From: Nelumbo lutea
Lineage: Eukaryota > Streptophyta > Magnoliopsida > Proteales > Nelumbonaceae
Reading direction: 5' to 3'
Assembly (NCBI GenBank): GCA_022828595.1
Contig: JAKGHH010000003.1
Span: 57,587,759 to 57,651,758 of the forward strand
DNA length: 64,000 nt
Shown here: piece after piece, positions 24,761 to 36,165 of the stretch
Numbering within the stretch: position 1 is the first letter of the stretch
How the letters are laid out: every line of letters starts with the position of its first letter
Notes under the pieces: model-generated
What the model was told of the DNA's origin: nothing
The model's database searches: none
Seen by the model: the letters and a program-made list of their open reading frames with translations, nothing else
Translations under genes and position numbers: made by a program

Positions 24761-25263
24761 GATATAGGTGAAGCTCCAAAAAGGACAAAAGTATCCTATC
24801 ATGCAACTTCCCCTTCAACTCTTAGTGGCTAATGAACACGTGATTCTGCTTTAAAATTTTTCTTCCATAAATGGGAAGCAGACCGCTTGTCCCTTGAGAC
24901 CTCAGCATGTGGGTGAAATATTCTGGGTCTTAACATTTCCCAGCTGATGGCTCAACAATTTAACATGGAAAAGGCACAAGTATCGCAAAATAATGCCTCA
25001 TTGGCAATACCACAATCTTTTGATTGGTTAAAAATAAGCCTGCAGATAAGGAATTAATACCAGCACCGAGCACCCGAACTATGACTTCCAACTAATTTTA
25101 TACTACAAACCAAGGGAAAACCAAATAAATTTTCGTCTTAATTAAGGCAGATAATGGCAAACAGATGAATGGTGCTATAGGAATTGATGCAATTTCTATA
25201 TGTTTGTTGTTGGAAAACATGGCTGTCAAGATGTCTAAACAATTTTGGGCGACAGTGAAATAC
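24761..25263. other. spacer, nothing recognised
   Basis: No supportable gene. The 89-codon minus-strand frame nearby overlaps the MITE at 25267 and is not called. Confidence 0.5.
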
Positions 25264-25266
25264 TTA

Positions 25267-25504
25267 AGGTCCATTTGGTTTGCAGTCGAAATTGGAATCG
25301 AAATGGTAATCCTATAGTTTGTTTGATTCAAACATGAATCGGAATGAAAATAGAAATCATAATTCATTTTCCAAGGGAGGGGGAGGGGATGGCCATTCCC
25401 TCAAATGGGAATGGAATTTCAATTCCACTCAATTAAATAGTTAAAACCGGAATGACCATTCAGATTCCAATTCCAGATCCCTATTTCATAAACCAAACGA
25501 GCCC
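25267..25504. mobile_element. Tourist-like MITE
   Basis: 238 bp with inverted ends (AGGTCCATTTGGTTTG and the complement of AAACCAAACGAGCCC) flanked by TTA on both sides (25264-25266, 25505-25507). A TTA/TAA 3-bp duplication is typical of PIF/Harbinger-type Tourist MITEs. No coding capacity. Confidence 0.6.
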
Positions 25505-25507
25505 TTA

Positions 25508-26393
25508 ATCACCTAGGTGACACCTGGGTGATAAGATTTTTAGGAATAAAAAATAAATAAATAAAATAAAATAAAATTTACCTAGTTCTTGAATGCCCTT
25601 TCCCCTTGGGATTGTGGCTCATCATTCAAACACCTGATAGTGGTAGATTAATTGATCGAGCTGTATGAAAAGGGATGAAGGGTTAAGTCATTCCGAGTCA
25701 ATTTTATGGAATTTGGTGGCTTATATACCATCCAACATATTTTTGACCCAACTCGCGCAACCCACCCAATTATTAATGGGTCGAACCCAATTATTTAATT
25801 TCAGTTCATTGCGGGTCGGTTAACCCAACAAACATGGGCTTTAACAGATTGGGCGGGTTGAGTAATGATTAACCATTGAACCCATGGATTTAGTAGAGAT
25901 CACTCGATCAATACAGCGATTCAAAATACCGAAGAATGAAGAGGGAAGAATGAACTCTAGGGTTTAGCTCTATATGGTGATTTAGGCTACAACGAAGGGG
26001 GAAGAATGGACTCTAGGGTTTAGCAGAGATTGATATGACAATTCAGGCTGTCGGAGAACAAAGAGGGAAGAATGAACTCTAGGGGTTTAGCAGTCTCTTC
26101 TATTATTCAGTAGTTGCTTGCATTCCTCTCCATTGGACCTATAACTGACATTAATTGGGCTATGAGATAAATATTGATTATAATCGATAGAAAGTTGGAC
26201 TTCGACTGCAAGCCTCCAACTTACATTAACCCCGAAGCCGAAATGCATTCCATGACATATTGTTCGATCTGCGGCAAACGGTATAAATTCAAAATGTTGA
26301 CCCTTGAAATCAACAGACCTATCCATGAACCTTTCTTGTATAAACTCTTTTAGGCTCTTCCAGAAACAGACCTATCCATGAAATCAATAGGGC
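25508..26393. repeat. intergenic DNA with a GAAGAATG-anchored triple repeat
   Basis: No gene. Between about 25925 and 26095 the block GGGAAGAATG-ACTCTAGGG-TTTAGC occurs three times at about 70-bp spacing, in a degenerate tandem array. GGGTTGGG/CCCAACCC-type tracts lie near 25740-25870. Confidence 0.6.
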
Positions 26394-26398
26394 CTCCT

Positions 26399-26636
26399 TG
26401 AAGAATTTCGAAGTCCCAAGCTGCCGCCTCTCCATATTTCTTATCATGTATATATACAAGTCGACCGGAGTTCTTGCTCCTTTCTAAAATAAATCTAACT
26501 CCTAATCCAAAAGGAAATACAAACTTTTAAACTTCTGAATCTTCTAAAACTTCTAAATCCTATCTGTACAGGAAGTATACAAATCTGAGATCTCCTTGCT
26601 CTCTCGCAAGTTTTATCGCCTTATCTTCGTCCAACA
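26399..26636 (-). repeat. 3' LTR of the copia element
   Basis: 238 bp, TGAAGAATTTCG at the left and CGTCCAACA at the right on the plus strand. Near-identical to 31023..31260. Confidence 0.95.
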
Positions 26637-26652
26637 CTCCCCCTCAAGGTGG
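26637..26652 (-). other. polypurine tract of the copia element
   Basis: The minus strand reads CCACCTTGAGGGGGAG directly before the 3' LTR, the canonical plus-strand primer of plant copia elements. Confidence 0.85.
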
Positions 26653-29600
26653 TGCATGAGGATTGCGAATGCCCAACTTGGGAAGGAAATAATCAAACTG
26701 TTTTTGTTCGAGAGCCTTTGTGAAAATGTCGGCAACTTGTTCACCGATACGTATATAGGAAGGCGCAATGGTGTCGACTTGGATCTCATTGCGAATGAAA
26801 TGACAGTCAACTTCAATATGTTTGGTTCGCTCATGGAAGACAGGGTTCGCAGCAATGTGCAGAGCAGCTTGATTGTCACAAATCAAGCGTATAGGTTGAA
26901 GATGAGATATACCCAAAGACAACAACAAACCTTATAGCCACTTTAACTCGCAACTGGCAGTAGCCATTGACTAATACTCAGCCTCGGCAGAGGAACGGGG
27001 ACAGTATGTTGTTTCTTAGTCTTCTAGGAGACGGGGGAATGTCCTAACATGACAAAATACCCAGTAAGAGAGCGACAAGTTAGAGGACAACTCGCCCAGT
27101 CGGAATCACAATAGGCATATAATTGTAGATCATTATCAGAGCGCAAAAATATTTCTTGACCAGGACGGCCTTTTAGATAACGAACTACCCACAATGCTAC
27201 ATCCCAATGAGCAACACGAGGACACTGCATAAATTGAGCCAGGACATGGATGCAATAACTGAGCTCCGACTGTGTAATGACGTCGATACTGTTCAGGATC
27301 ATCCAAGAGTGCTTCGTCAGCAAGGGCAAGTTTATGATTCTGAGTAATAGGAAAGTGAGCAGGTTTGGACCCCAATAAGACAGCTTCTGTAATAATATCA
27401 AGTGCACATTTTCTTTGGCAAAGAAATATCCCCGATGATCCGTGAGTCACTTCAATGCCCAAAAAATATTTAAGAACACCCAAGTCCTTCATGAGAAAAC
27501 ACTGGTTCATATACTGTTTAAATTTGCATTTGAACTCCAAGTTATTCCCACCAACGATTAAGTCATCAACATAAATCAGGACATGCAAGACAACCCCATT
27601 CTTGCGATATGTAAATAAGGAATAATCAAAGTAGGACTGTTCAAACCCAAAGATTTTCAAGGCAGCACATAACTTAGAGAACCAATTCTGGGGGGCTTAC
27701 CGTAGACCATACAAATATTTTCAAAGTTTGCATACATTTCCAGTCCTAGAGGCCAAAAAACCTGGAGGAGGTTTCATATAGAACCTCTTCATGGAGATCT
27801 CCGTGCAGAAAAACATTGTGGACATCCATCTGATGCAATTCCCAATGTTGGGTTGCAGCAGCTACTAAGAAGGTTCGAACTGTGACCATTTTAGCCACAG
27901 GGGCAAAGGTTTCATTGTAATCAAGACCTTCAACTTGAATGTTGCCCAGGACTACCAGCCGTGCTTTAAATCTTTCAATGGATCCATCAAAGTTGTACTT
28001 GATCTTGTAGACCCATTTACACCCGATTGCATTTTTTTCCAGGTGGGAAGTCTTCCAAGGTCCATGTCCCATTGTCTTCCAAAGCCTGTATTTCTTGGCG
28101 CATAGCCTCGCACCATCGGGCATTAGTCATTGCCTTAGAGAAATGAGTAGGTTCTCGGCCTGCAGTAATAGCTGCCAAGAAATGTCTGTGTTTCACAGAA
28201 AATTTATAATACGTTATATAATGAGTTATGAGATAAGGAGTACCTGAAAACTGAGTTGATGCAGGAGAAACAACGGAGGGGTCTAATCGACGAGCTGAGT
28301 GTGTGACAAAGTCCTACAAATAGCTAGGGGTCTACTTTTCTTGATGTTCGCAACCTAACAACTCCGTGGTAGGCTGAGGAGCAGCTGGAGTTTCATTATC
28401 TCTATAATCTGTATGGCTCCTTGTCTCATCAAGGGGACCTGCCTCCTCATTATTACCCGTGTTCGGATGTCCTTCTTCATTGATCGTGTCGCTCCCCCTG
28501 ACTTCTATATGAGGTGACTCAGATACCATGTCAGGAAGAGTGGCCCAAGGCAACCCAATATTTTCTTTGGCTACAGGAGGACTGGTTACAGAGGGTTGAT
28601 ATTCCAGAGCGACAAAGGGAAACTCGGCCTCACTAAACACCACGTCTCATGAGATGAAGTAATCACCAGACTCAAGGTCGTACAATTTCCACCCATTTTT
28701 CTCAAAAGGGTACCCAACAAAGACACATTTCCTACTCCTCACGGCAAACTTGTCACGGTCCCTAGTATGCGAGAAACATAAGCAACCAAAAACTCTGAGA
28801 TGTTTATAAGGAGGACTTAGCATCTCATAAGGTGTTTTACCACCAAGAAGGGTCGAAGGTGTTCGGTTAATTAGGTATCCTACGGTCAAAACACACTCAC
28901 CCCAGAAATTGATCGGAAGATGTACTTGAAACCTGAGTGCTCTGGATACATTCAAAATATGACGATGCTTTCTCTCCACATGAACATTTTGTTCTGGTGT
29001 CCCAATGTAGGAAATTGAAATAAAATTCCATGCTCGTCAAAATATGACTTCAAGGATTTAAACTTTGTTTCATTATCACTTCTTTCCACCTTAATATTCT
29101 TATTAAATTATCGTTCAATCATGACACAAAAATTTTTGAGTGTTCTACCAACTTCACTTTTTTCAGCCAACAAATAAATCCAAACTGCTCGCGAATAATC
29201 ATCAACAATCGTCAGAAAATATACCGCACCACAAGATGCATGTACTCTATAAGCACCCCATAAGTCATAATGAATTAATGCAAAATAATCAGTCACCTTA
29301 TTGCTGCTTTGAATAAAAACATCTGTAAATTGTTTTGCCTTCAAACAAACATCACAAGTTTTGTTCTTACTATTACTGATATTAAGAAGTAAACTAATTG
29401 TTTGATAAGAAGGGTGTCCCAATCTCCGATGCCACAAATCGCATGACCCAATTCCATTTGTCTTGTAAGCTTGAAATGGCGCTACACCCTTGAAGACGTA
29501 GACCCCATCAAGCTGTTCACCCACACCCATCAAAGTCCTTGAGATGCAGTCCTGTATCACACACAACTTATTGGTAAATGTCACAATATAATCTATGTCA

Positions 29601-30148
29601 CGAAGTAACCGACCTACTGACAATAAATTACAATTGAGTTTTGGGACATATAATACGTGCAGCAATTTAAAATCATTTCCAAGTTCAACGGTGCCTTCTT
29701 TCATGGCCTCAGTGTGCGCACCGTTGGGTAACCTAACAGGACAAGGTGCAACATCATATGTGCCAACGAGCATATTTAAATTCCTTGTCATGTGATGTGA
29801 TGCTCCAGAGTCAACAATCCATTCAGTAGAATAATTCTTACTAGAGAGTTTTTCATTAGTCCCGGTTTTGTAAGCATTAAGCATGCTTACAAGAGTTTGC
29901 CATTGCTTGTCAGTAAGCCCGTTTAGTCCCGTCCTGTTTCCGTCAGTCATGGCTGCATTAGCAACCACCTCATGCCCTACTGATGACTGAGCAGCATGAG
30001 TTTTTGTTGAACCTCGATCATGTCTGCCAGAGGGTCCATCCCCTTTTCCTTGACCTACTCCACGCCCGGTGGACGTACCGTGGGGTCTGTCTCCCCACCA
30101 TTCAGACTTACTCGAGCTCTCAGCGTTCCTCTCGTTGTTGGCAGCCAT
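26644..30148 (-). pseudogene. copia pol (protease, integrase, RT, RNase H)
   Basis: The longest open piece (29108-30148, 346 residues) begins with MAANNERN and a linker with SEWWGDRP. It then has protease WIVDSGASHHMT, the GAG-pre-integrase block LWHRRLGHPSYQTISLLL and the integrase core DLWGAYRV...FLTIVDDYSR. Integrase continues at 28647-28979 ([33 protein letters not shown]). RT is at 27746-28123 ([20 protein letters not shown]...FAPVAKM) and 27136-27660 (LHVLIYVDDLIVGG). RNase H ends it at 26644-26928 ([20 protein letters not shown]). Domains are in order and recognisable, but frameshifts and stops split them, so the enzyme set is not functional as it stands. The zinc knuckle and the rest of gag that should precede SEWWGD are absent. 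Confidence 0.9.
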
Positions 30149-30487
30149 GGTAACCGATCAGCAAGATTCATCCGAGCTGATTGATTATTGCAAGTAACAC
30201 GTCAAGCTTGATTCCAAGAGGTAGATGGACGATCCTGACGAGACTCAAAGAAATCAGAACAAGCGAGCCCACCACTGCATCGAGCACATCAACGATTTCT
30301 TCTCTTGGACCTGGTCTATAGTACTTAGTTGATGGACTAACGGATGAGGCCCGTATGGACTACCAAAAATTGACTGTTGCAGCCGTCCATGGAGAGTACG
30401 AGACCTGCTTGCTTTACGCCGATCAACTCAAGCAACGATGCATCCAACAATTCAAAGAAGGTTCGGTAGGTTGCGAATAGATTTGGC

Positions 30488-30714
30488 GATCTCGTGATGG
30501 CCTGCGATATCAGGTATTGTATAGAATACGCGTTCTTCTCGGTGAAGGAGGTTGATTTGGCAATCATGACTGATCTCGGGATGCTTTAGAGGTTGTCCGG
30601 AATCGTCGAATATGGAAAAGCAGTTGAGTTGGCCCTTACCGGTCAGAGGTTTTCTGTGTTGGAGGCGAAGAGCATGGGTCTAGTTTCTACAGTTTTTCGT
30701 TCCAAGACGGAGAT
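30488..30714 (+). pseudogene. dienoyl-CoA isomerase (DCI1-like) fragment
   Basis: Translation from 30488 gives DLVMACDIRYCIEYAFFSVK, then EVDLAIMTDLGML-stop-RLSGIVEYGKAVELALTGQ, then RFSVLEAKSMGLVSTVF and RSK. This strongly resembles the crotonase-fold core of plant peroxisomal delta(3,5)-delta(2,4)-dienoyl-CoA isomerase: the acidic catalytic segment SVKEVDLAI and the following ELALT-RRFS helix of the family. That enzyme shifts double bonds during peroxisomal beta-oxidation of unsaturated fatty acids. Only about 75 residues are present out of the family's roughly 280, with one TAG that fits a CAG-to-TAG change. It lies on the strand opposite to the copia genes. Identification is from remembered family sequence, so it needs a search. 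Confidence 0.7.
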
Positions 30715-30975
30715 GGCGTCTTCTAGGTCGGCAAATTCAGAAACTCTAAAAATCTACAACAATGGCATCTTCTGGGCTAGCGAATTCGGATCTGGCGCGT
30801 CAACCCTCTATATATTCGCAAATTGTTCCGGAAGTAACAGTGGCGAGGGTCAAGCGAATGGTACTACAGGGATGTCTTCTTTGGCTGCACAGGGGAGCTT
30901 TACACTACCGAGGAGTAACAAGCCAGTCGATGAGGTGTGGAAGGAGATCGCTTCTAGTGTCTCTACTCAGCAGTG
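30713..30975 (+). pseudogene. group A bZIP (ABI5/GBF4-like) N-terminal fragment
   Basis: From 30762 one frame reads MASSGLANSDLARQPSIYS, like the N-terminus and first conserved block of ABI5/GBF4-type bZIP factors. After a frame change another frame reads AAQGSFTLPRSNKPVDEVWK then EI, the conserved QGSLTLP...VDEVW-I block. The basic region and leucine zipper are absent. A 49-bp shift relates two diverged copies of the start (ATGGC-TCTTCT-GG at 30713 and 30762), a small tandem duplication. It is fused directly after the isomerase fragment. These factors bind ABA-response elements; the fragment itself cannot bind DNA. Similarity is from memory. Confidence 0.55.
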
Positions 30976-31009
30976 ACAGAGGAAGACAGTTAAGGACAGG
31001 GAGTTTGCT

Positions 31010-31022
31010 GGCTCTAATACCA
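31010..31022 (-). other. primer-binding site of the copia element
   Basis: The minus strand reads TGGTATTAGAGCC immediately after the 5' LTR, one change from the initiator-Met tRNA complement TGGTATCAGAGCC used by plant copia elements. Confidence 0.9.
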
Positions 31023-31260
31023 TGAAGAATTTCGAAGTTCCAAGCTGCCGCCTCTCCATATTTCTTATCATGTATATATACAAGTCGATCGGAGTTCTTG
31101 CTCCTTTCTAAAATAAATCCAACTCCTAATCCAAAAGGAAATACAAACTTTTAAACTTCTGAATCTTCTAAAACTTCTAAATCCTATCTGTACAGGAAGT
31201 ATACAAATATGGGATCTCCTTGGTCTCTCACAAGCCTTATCGCCTTATCTTCATCCACTA
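31023..31260 (-). repeat. 5' LTR of the copia element
   Basis: 238 bp matching 26399..26636. On the minus strand a TATATATA box lies near 31071-31080. The LTR end has drifted from CCAACA to CCACTA on the plus strand. Confidence 0.95.
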
Positions 31261-31537
31261 CTCCTCTATCAATGTCAATTTAAGCTTTTCCATTCCTTGA
31301 TGATTAGGGATAGGGGAGAGCAAGAAAAATCAAAAGATCCAAGCTTTTCTTACAATTAGATATAAAATAAATATATATTTATGTATATTATATATTTATA
31401 TATTTTATATATTATAAATTAATAAATATGCATTATATATAATCTTATTGTTTCTAATATTTAGTCCATTTAGACTTTGTTTGTTTGTAGTATAAAACTA
31501 AATCAAATAAAGATTTTTTTTTTTTTTTGTAGACTCA

Positions 31538-31756
31538 ATGGAAAGCCATAATGATGCCAGAAGATCATCAGGGTCTACATCAAGGAATAAAGGAAGAAAA
31601 AACTTCCGTTGTTTGGGAACATTTTGATTTGTTTATGATGAAAATGGAATTAAAAGGGAAAAATGCAAAAAATGTGATAAAACGTATAGTGCAGATGTAA
31701 GTGTCGGTACATCAAATATGTTGCGTCATATAGTAATTTGTGGAGAAGGTGATTAA
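31538..31756 (+). pseudogene. hAT transposase N-terminus with BED zinc finger (fragment)
   Basis: An ATG start (MESHNDARRSSGSTSRNK) is followed by TSVVWEHFDLF. After a one-base frame change it reads YDENGIKREKCKKCDKTYSA then NMLRHIVIC, ending in TAA. W-x2-F, C-x2-C and the final H...C spacing are those of BED-type zinc fingers in plant Ac-like transposases. No catalytic domain follows; downstream is AT-rich DNA. A T-tract ending TGTAG just before the ATG looks like an intron acceptor. Confidence 0.7.
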
Positions 31757-33526
31757 TCTTCTAGGAGTCGAGTTAATAAATGTGATAAAAAACTATACAA
31801 CCATATCATTCATATAACCATATCAAAGAATATATTAGTTTCTTTTTTACATAATTTTATATCTAGTTTTCAGACCTTACCGGTATATCTTATTATTTAT
31901 TTTTTAGTTTCAAAAAATATAAAATAATAAAAAAATCATATTTTAAGAATAAAGATAAAATGATCTATGCCATATATTAACAATATATTTAGTCCTTAGG
32001 ATTATATCATAAAAATGTAATTAATTATTATTTATTTTTAAAAAATTATAACATAATAAAAAAATCATATTTGAATAATAAATGCCAGATTATCTATGGA
32101 TGTGATAGATCATCCATATATTAACACTATATACAGTCCTAATGGGAAAATCACAATAAAAAATAAATAATTGATATTTATTTTTTTAATTTCAAAAATA
32201 AAAAAAATCATGTTTGAGGAATAAATGCCAAATGATCCATGCATATTATAGATCAACCATAGATTTATAATACATTCAGTAATTATGGACAAATTACAAT
32301 AAATAATTAATATTTATTTTTTAATTCCAATATTCTAAAAAGAATAAAAATATAAATATTGCATAGAAAATTCCAAATCATACATGGATATGGTAGATCA
32401 TCCATAGGTTTCTAACATACTAAGTCCTTGCATACAAATAAAAAAACAATTTTTTTTTTCAAATTCCCTCATTAAAAACCATAGGTCTACACATATAATT
32501 AAAAAAATATATGATTTTTGACTTGGGAAATGTAGATCAACTAAGACTAGAACACTTCCAAGCATTCAAATAAGAAAGAAACAACAAATCAAAAGGATTA
32601 AATGAAAGTTTAAAAACTCACCTATTTTCACAATGTTTTCCAAAGCTTCAAAAATCTTCCCAAACCTTCAAGTTTAATACATTTTTCTTGGCTTTTTTGT
32701 AGATCCATCAATCTAGGCAATCTACTTAGAGATTTGGAGTTATGTGGGGGAGAGAAGGCTTTTTTTGGAAGAAAGAAGCTTTCTTTCCCCATATTCAACT
32801 TTTTTTATATCCACTGTATCGGTAGTGTATCGCCCAATACGGCATCGAAATGCCCAATACTCCCTCATATCATATAAACACATGCAATACACACTAAGAC
32901 GATTTATAGGCGTTTCCCATATCTTACTTTCAAAAATACGATACGATACACCCTGTATGAGGCATATCATATTGAAAATTTAAACATTGATTTTAACAAC
33001 CATTTAATGTTGTTTGGTGAGTTACTTTCCCCCCAAGTGTTTATTTAGCATAAAAGACAATTTTAACCCCTATTTAACCCGCACATATAAAATCAACAAC
33101 TTCTCATTAAATAATAGAAATCAAAACCTATAAACCTTCATCGAATAGTAATCTATCAAATCAAAATCCATAAGCTTTCATCAAATAACAAGTTTGAACT
33201 TCAACATCAACTATCAAATAGAAATAAGCCTTCAACAAAAATCTTAACAAATTTTAAATACATAACAACAAAAATCAAAATCCATAACAAATTCAGAGTT
33301 CACCATAAAAAAATAAGCCTTCAACGAAAATTATAACAAATTTGAAATACGTAACATCAAAATTCAAAACCCACAAAAACTTAACATCAAATAACCAATT
33401 TATTAGCTCTATGAAATCCTTTAAATCGACATATCAATTCCTAATGCAAGCATTAATTAAAAATCAAAATAAAATATCCACTAATACTAGGAATAAAAAG
33501 TTCAATAGGAATAATTTGCTTGAAAA
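31757..33526. other. AT-rich spacer with dispersed short repeats
   Basis: Between 31970 and 32440 a block around GATAGATCATCCATATATTAACA-type sequence recurs several times at 100-130 bp spacing, a decayed tandem array. 32800-32960 carries ATACGATACG/CGTATCG-like inverted tracts. No gene is supportable. Confidence 0.5.
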
Positions 33527-36165
33527 AACATATTTGCAGTTTTCTGCCAGTTCACTAGGAATATAAAGTTCTTTTTTCTCAACAATTACACCAATAAGTT
33601 TGTCAGGAATCAAGAATAGAAGGGGGTTACCAATGTAGGGCATGTGGGAACTCCTCTCTATATAAATAATTATGAAATAATTTGCTTAAAATTGTAACTT
33701 ATGGTTCAATAAGTCCACCCAAGAACATATCTGAAATCCCATAGTCATTATGTTATCCACATTGTGCAGATTGTTTTACCTTTTCTATCAATTCAGTCAA
33801 GTAATTGCTTCAAATCTTTCTTCTTTCTTTTTACATCTTTAGATGCAGATATTGACACATAATTGAGACAACATTTTTTTTTTTTTTGAGAATTATAAAA
33901 CCAACCTTCACACCCACTCACAACTTCAACCAAGAGACCCTTCCAAGTCCAATCAAATCCCCACCCAATTCCCCAACTTCAACATTAAATTAAACTAACA
34001 CCGACCGTCACCTTAAATACCTTCAGGTCAAATTTGTTGTCCATTTCCTACAAACTTTTGACAGGTCCAATCCCAAATGAACCTCCTCTTAATCTTGCAA
34101 AAGATTTTGACACTGAAACAACTCTGTGCTTCTGTCACTACATTAATATTCTCTTTTAGCATTTTCTATTCCTTAGAACCCTTGACTGTCCTTAGATAAT
34201 TTCTAGTTTCAAAACCGCATTCTGATCTCAAATAATATCTGACCTGCAACCAACTCTCCATCCTCCTCTTTACCTTCTCTTGGAATTCCCACAAGCCTCC
34301 ACCCAATTTATGCATCATTAACCTTTGGTTTAATACCACTCCCTGCCACCACCAATTTCCTTTTCTCCCATTCCTTTTCCTCCAACTCCTTGAATGCCTT
34401 CCTTGCAAATTATTCTCCTCCCTCCTTGTTTAGTACTGTTTCCAAATCAATACAACTCCCCACTTCATGTGTCCCATCAACATCACATCACCTTCTTAAC
34501 ATTCATATTCTTCAACGTCAATCTCATTTTCTTTCATCATCATTGAGTGGTTTTGCTCCATAGTTTCCTTTCCTATTCCTATTGTAGACCTACTTCCCCT
34601 CTTTGTCAATACAGCCTTCTCTGTGTGGGTCCCACTCACACTACTAATTCCCGCAGCCCTTGCTGTCTCGTCCTGGTCCTATACCCCAACATTACTCTGG
34701 CTAGCATCCACTTTGATCATCTCCTTCTCCTCTATCGTCTGGCTTGCTCTTGTCCCCTCAACTCTCTCTCTTCTTGACCCACCGCTGCTTTATTCCCTTC
34801 ATTGACCCTGCCCTTTCTTCTTCAGCTTCCTCACACCCCGTTTTTTCCGTTGCACTGCCCTTATCATTGCAACCTGTCCATTCGATAAAATCTAGCCCAC
34901 CTTCCAACAACCTTTTTATCGAATAAATTCTTTTGCACTTTTTTTGTAAATCAAACTAGTGGTATCGGTTTTTCTAATTCTCTAAACTAAAATCGAACTG
35001 GTACCACTGATTAATCGGTCCGTTGGTTTTGGTTTTTAATTTTTTAGTTTTTTATATTTATAATATATATTATATAAATATATGTATAGTATTATATAAT
35101 AAATAATAAATGATATAGAATATATTATAAATATTTGAAAAATATATAATATATTTATAAATAGATCATTATAAATATAATATAAGTATATTTATATATA
35201 TAATGAATATACATTTATATATAATACATAGAAAATATGTGATATATATTAAAAATATATATACTGTTTGGCTCGGTTAACCATTAGTTTTTTTTTTTGT
35301 AAATTAACCAAAAACTGAACCGATCCTTGGGTTTTTCAAAAATCCCAAACCAATCAATTTGGTTAACTGCATTTTGCGGTTCGATTCGATTTTTCGGTTT
35401 TTTATGGACACCCCTACCCATCCATTTCTAGATTTTTTCCCTTCTAAATTCCATCTTCGTATATTCCCTTACCTAATTTAACTCTATATTTTCTTTCCTT
35501 AGAAAAATCTCGACTAGGAATTATTGAAACCCCTTCTTCCACACTTTGCTTTCTAGGTTGAAATTCCTTACCCTGTTGATGAAATTGAACCTTCTCACTT
35601 GTATAACTCCAGTGGCCGAAGCTTTCCTACCTACCCCTGTGCATTTAATCCTGTCAGCAGCATCAATCACCTTCTTCGAACTCCTTTCGACTTTACATTT
35701 ATCTGTATCAACATTGTTGTCACTGTAGAAGAAATGGGTTAAGCAACACACAGAACCGTCTCTTGACACCTTAGAACCAACCTTACTAAACATCTTTACT
35801 ACTTTACTAGAGCTTCCTCCATCATCCCCAACCAGGATCATCTCATCCTTTCCCAAAACCCCACCCTTTAACTCTTTTATTTTTAAAGCCTTTAAGTTGT
35901 CCCTATCCGAATATATTCCCACATTTTTATTAAGCCAATTCAAATCAATTGGCCCAACTTCGCTATGAATGGAGCATTTAGGCCCAAGCTACCCACTATC
36001 GATTAAACCTGTGACACGAGCCAAAGAGGGTTTGGGACCACTTGCTCCCTTTAACTTTAAAGTTAACTCTTCAAAATTTGCCAAAAGAATATCATCTTCT
36101 TGTCAGTCCGACTATTCTCCTTTGAGTCTCTCCTCCCCTGTCTCCTCTTTCATCTTTCCCTCTAC
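33527..36165 (-). mobile_element. ORF1-only LINE (LINE C), copy 1, with flanking unique segment
   Basis: This stretch matches 58743..63004 in TSB intron 4 nearly throughout. The first 345 bp (segment A, starting ACATATTTG-AGT) is shared unique-like DNA. The T-run at 33874-33887 is the poly(A) end of a minus-strand LINE. Its body encodes broken ORF1 pieces, for example at 35521-35943 (VGDDGGSSSKVVKMFSKVG, SNNVDTDKCKVERSSKKVID). No endonuclease or RT is present. Because segment A outside the poly(A) is shared too, the pair arose by DNA duplication and not by two insertions. Confidence 0.7.
34942..35416. mobile_element. AT-rich insertion in LINE C copy 1
   Basis: Absent from the matching place in copy 2 (near 60485), which therefore shows the empty site. 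About 470 bp ending in a G/C-rich ATGGACACCCCTA-type end common on plant non-autonomous elements. No protein; target duplication unclear. Confidence 0.55.

Larger units (their letters stand above)
30150..31009 (+). other. host-gene-derived block replacing gag in the copia element
   Basis: This 860-bp stretch lies between the start of pol and the primer-binding site, exactly where gag belongs. I find no gag homology on the minus strand. The plus strand carries at least two protein-coding fragments resembling unrelated nuclear genes (30488..30714 and 30713..30975). A third open stretch near 30340-30477 (KLTVAAVHGEYETCLLY) is unidentified; its AAVHG may belong with the isomerase fragment. The fragments are intronless across the readable parts, which suggests capture through RNA and template switching. 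This is inference from position and similarity; a nested later insertion is the alternative. Confidence 0.65.
26399..31260 (-). mobile_element. Ty1/copia LTR retrotransposon with captured host sequence
   Basis: A 4,862-bp element on the minus strand with equal-length 238-bp LTRs and a perfect 5-bp target duplication CTCCT (26394-26398 and 31261-31265). A Met-tRNA-type primer-binding site abuts the 5' LTR and a purine tract abuts the 3' LTR. Pol order is protease, integrase, reverse transcriptase, RNase H, which is copia order. Counting by eye, the LTRs differ at about 12 of 238 sites, near 5 percent, so it is younger than gypsy element 1. Pol is broken by a few frameshifts and stops. The place where gag should lie (30150..31009) holds plus-strand fragments of host-like genes instead. 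Confidence 0.95.

Noticed and set aside
26596..26937. Plus-strand 113-codon frame
   Set aside because: Antisense shadow of the copia RNase H.
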